From Dyadobacter sp. CY261 (lineage in GTDB: Bacteria > Bacteroidota > Bacteroidia > Cytophagales > Spirosomataceae): 64,000 bases of DNA. The DNA is taken from contig NZ_JAKCPW010000008.1 in the NCBI RefSeq assembly GCF_021440085.1, positions 62,001-126,000 on the forward strand, written 5' to 3'. Under the pieces are notes generated by a model that was given only the letters and a program-made list of their open reading frames with translations, was not told where the DNA came from and searched no databases. Numbering within the stretch: the stretch's first letter is position 1; each line of letters begins with the position of its first letter. Position numbers and translations under genes: made by a program. Below, one piece after another: positions 63,681 to 64,000 of this stretch.

Positions 63681-64000
63681 TCAGTCCCTGACCCATTCAA
63701 TTTCTTTTAACCCAAATTCCAGTTCTTCCGGCTCGGTGGCCAGTCTAACACGTAGCTTTCCCAGCGGTGTTACGCTGGTCACCGTGCCATTTGTAACATT
63801 TCCATTGTGCAGAAATTTCACATCTTTCTGGTAACCATACAAATAACCCAAATACTCACTGCGAATTACATCGTTCTGATGGCCTGACCGCAGCCTGATA
63901 TAATAGGCATCCAGAAACTTCAGCAACTTGTGAAATTCCTCAGGCAATGCAAATGCTTGTCCGGTTTCGCGAAAAAGGGATGTGGCATGACTACTTTCAA
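63681..64000 (-). CDS. birA: Biotin-[acetyl-CoA-carboxylase] ligase, C-terminal part (cut by window)
   Basis: About 105 codons of the C-terminal end, open through the right edge. ESSHATSLFRETG, HKLLKFLDAYY and the terminal SH3-like domain (GTVTSVTPLGKLRVRL, LEFGLKEIEWVRD) fit BirA of Bacteroidota. It attaches biotin to carboxylase carrier protein in the cytoplasm. The catalytic biotin-binding part lies outside the window. The start at 63947 suggested by an in-frame TTG is internal. Confidence 0.82.
   Translation of the reverse strand, partial: ESSHATSLFRETGQAFALPEEFHKLLKFLDAYYIRLRSGHQNDVIRSEYLGYLYGYQKDVKFLHNGNVTNGTVTSVTPLGKLRVRLATEPEELEFGLKEIEWVRD

Overview
The window looks like chromosome of an aerobic member of the Bacteroidota, order Cytophagales, most like Dyadobacter and its relatives. 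The evidence is TonB-dependent receptors with carboxypeptidase-like plug extensions, a PorX regulator of type IX secretion, a protein with a type IX sorting tail, a DUF5916 outer-membrane protein, and many promoters of the Bacteroidota form (TAnnTTTG at -7, sometimes TTG about 20 bases upstream). Shine-Dalgarno sites are mostly absent. The genus is an inference; no rRNA is present.

Layout. 1-934 is the N-terminal part of a Na+/H+ antiporter, cut by the window edge. 1154-4885 holds a secreted lipase, an M14 carboxypeptidase and a convergent outer-membrane protein. 5066-9527 is housekeeping: RhlE helicase with a rhodanese, dapF, rplS with a leader, and the NAD(P)HX repair enzyme. 9618-12030 is feoAB. 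12270-17001 is a ccmBCDEF cytochrome c maturation operon whose CcmE carries Cys in place of the haem-binding His. 17169-28483 holds a Tat-exported amine oxidase, a TonB receptor, DUF3817, DUF5916, a secreted leucine-rich-repeat protein, a polyprenyl synthase, a patatin and a phosphodiesterase. 28561-33496 is a lower-GC patch with an astacin-type lipoprotein and an Oar-like receptor. 33949-44006 returns to housekeeping: hydrolase, methyltransferase, PssA, FabH, an IscA-like protein, MutS2, and an HNH/NUMOD4-like gene.

44021-52994 is the most coherent accessory block. A sugar transporter diverges from two Gfo/Idh/MocA oxidoreductases, a TIM-barrel isomerase/epimerase, and a secreted fusion of ThuA, sugar dehydrogenase, PKD, cytochrome c and CBM-like modules. 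I infer oxidative sugar catabolism with electron transfer to cytochrome c, which fits the ccm operon. Inside this run of genes sits a foreign-looking cassette: a four-helix-bundle gene bracketed by inverted arrays of an 8-bp repeat (47861-48438). It is the best candidate for an undescribed element.

53125-63683 holds a repeat-rich type IX cargo with an endosialidase-type chaperone domain, a LysM/double-psi-barrel protein, kdsB, porX, ftsE, a transaldolase, an SRP RNA and a TPR lipoprotein. The window ends in the C-terminal part of birA.

Convergent gene pairs end in two ways. Several share or abut stop codons in the palindromes TTAA or TGATCA with no terminator between them; others are separated by a strong bidirectional hairpin.
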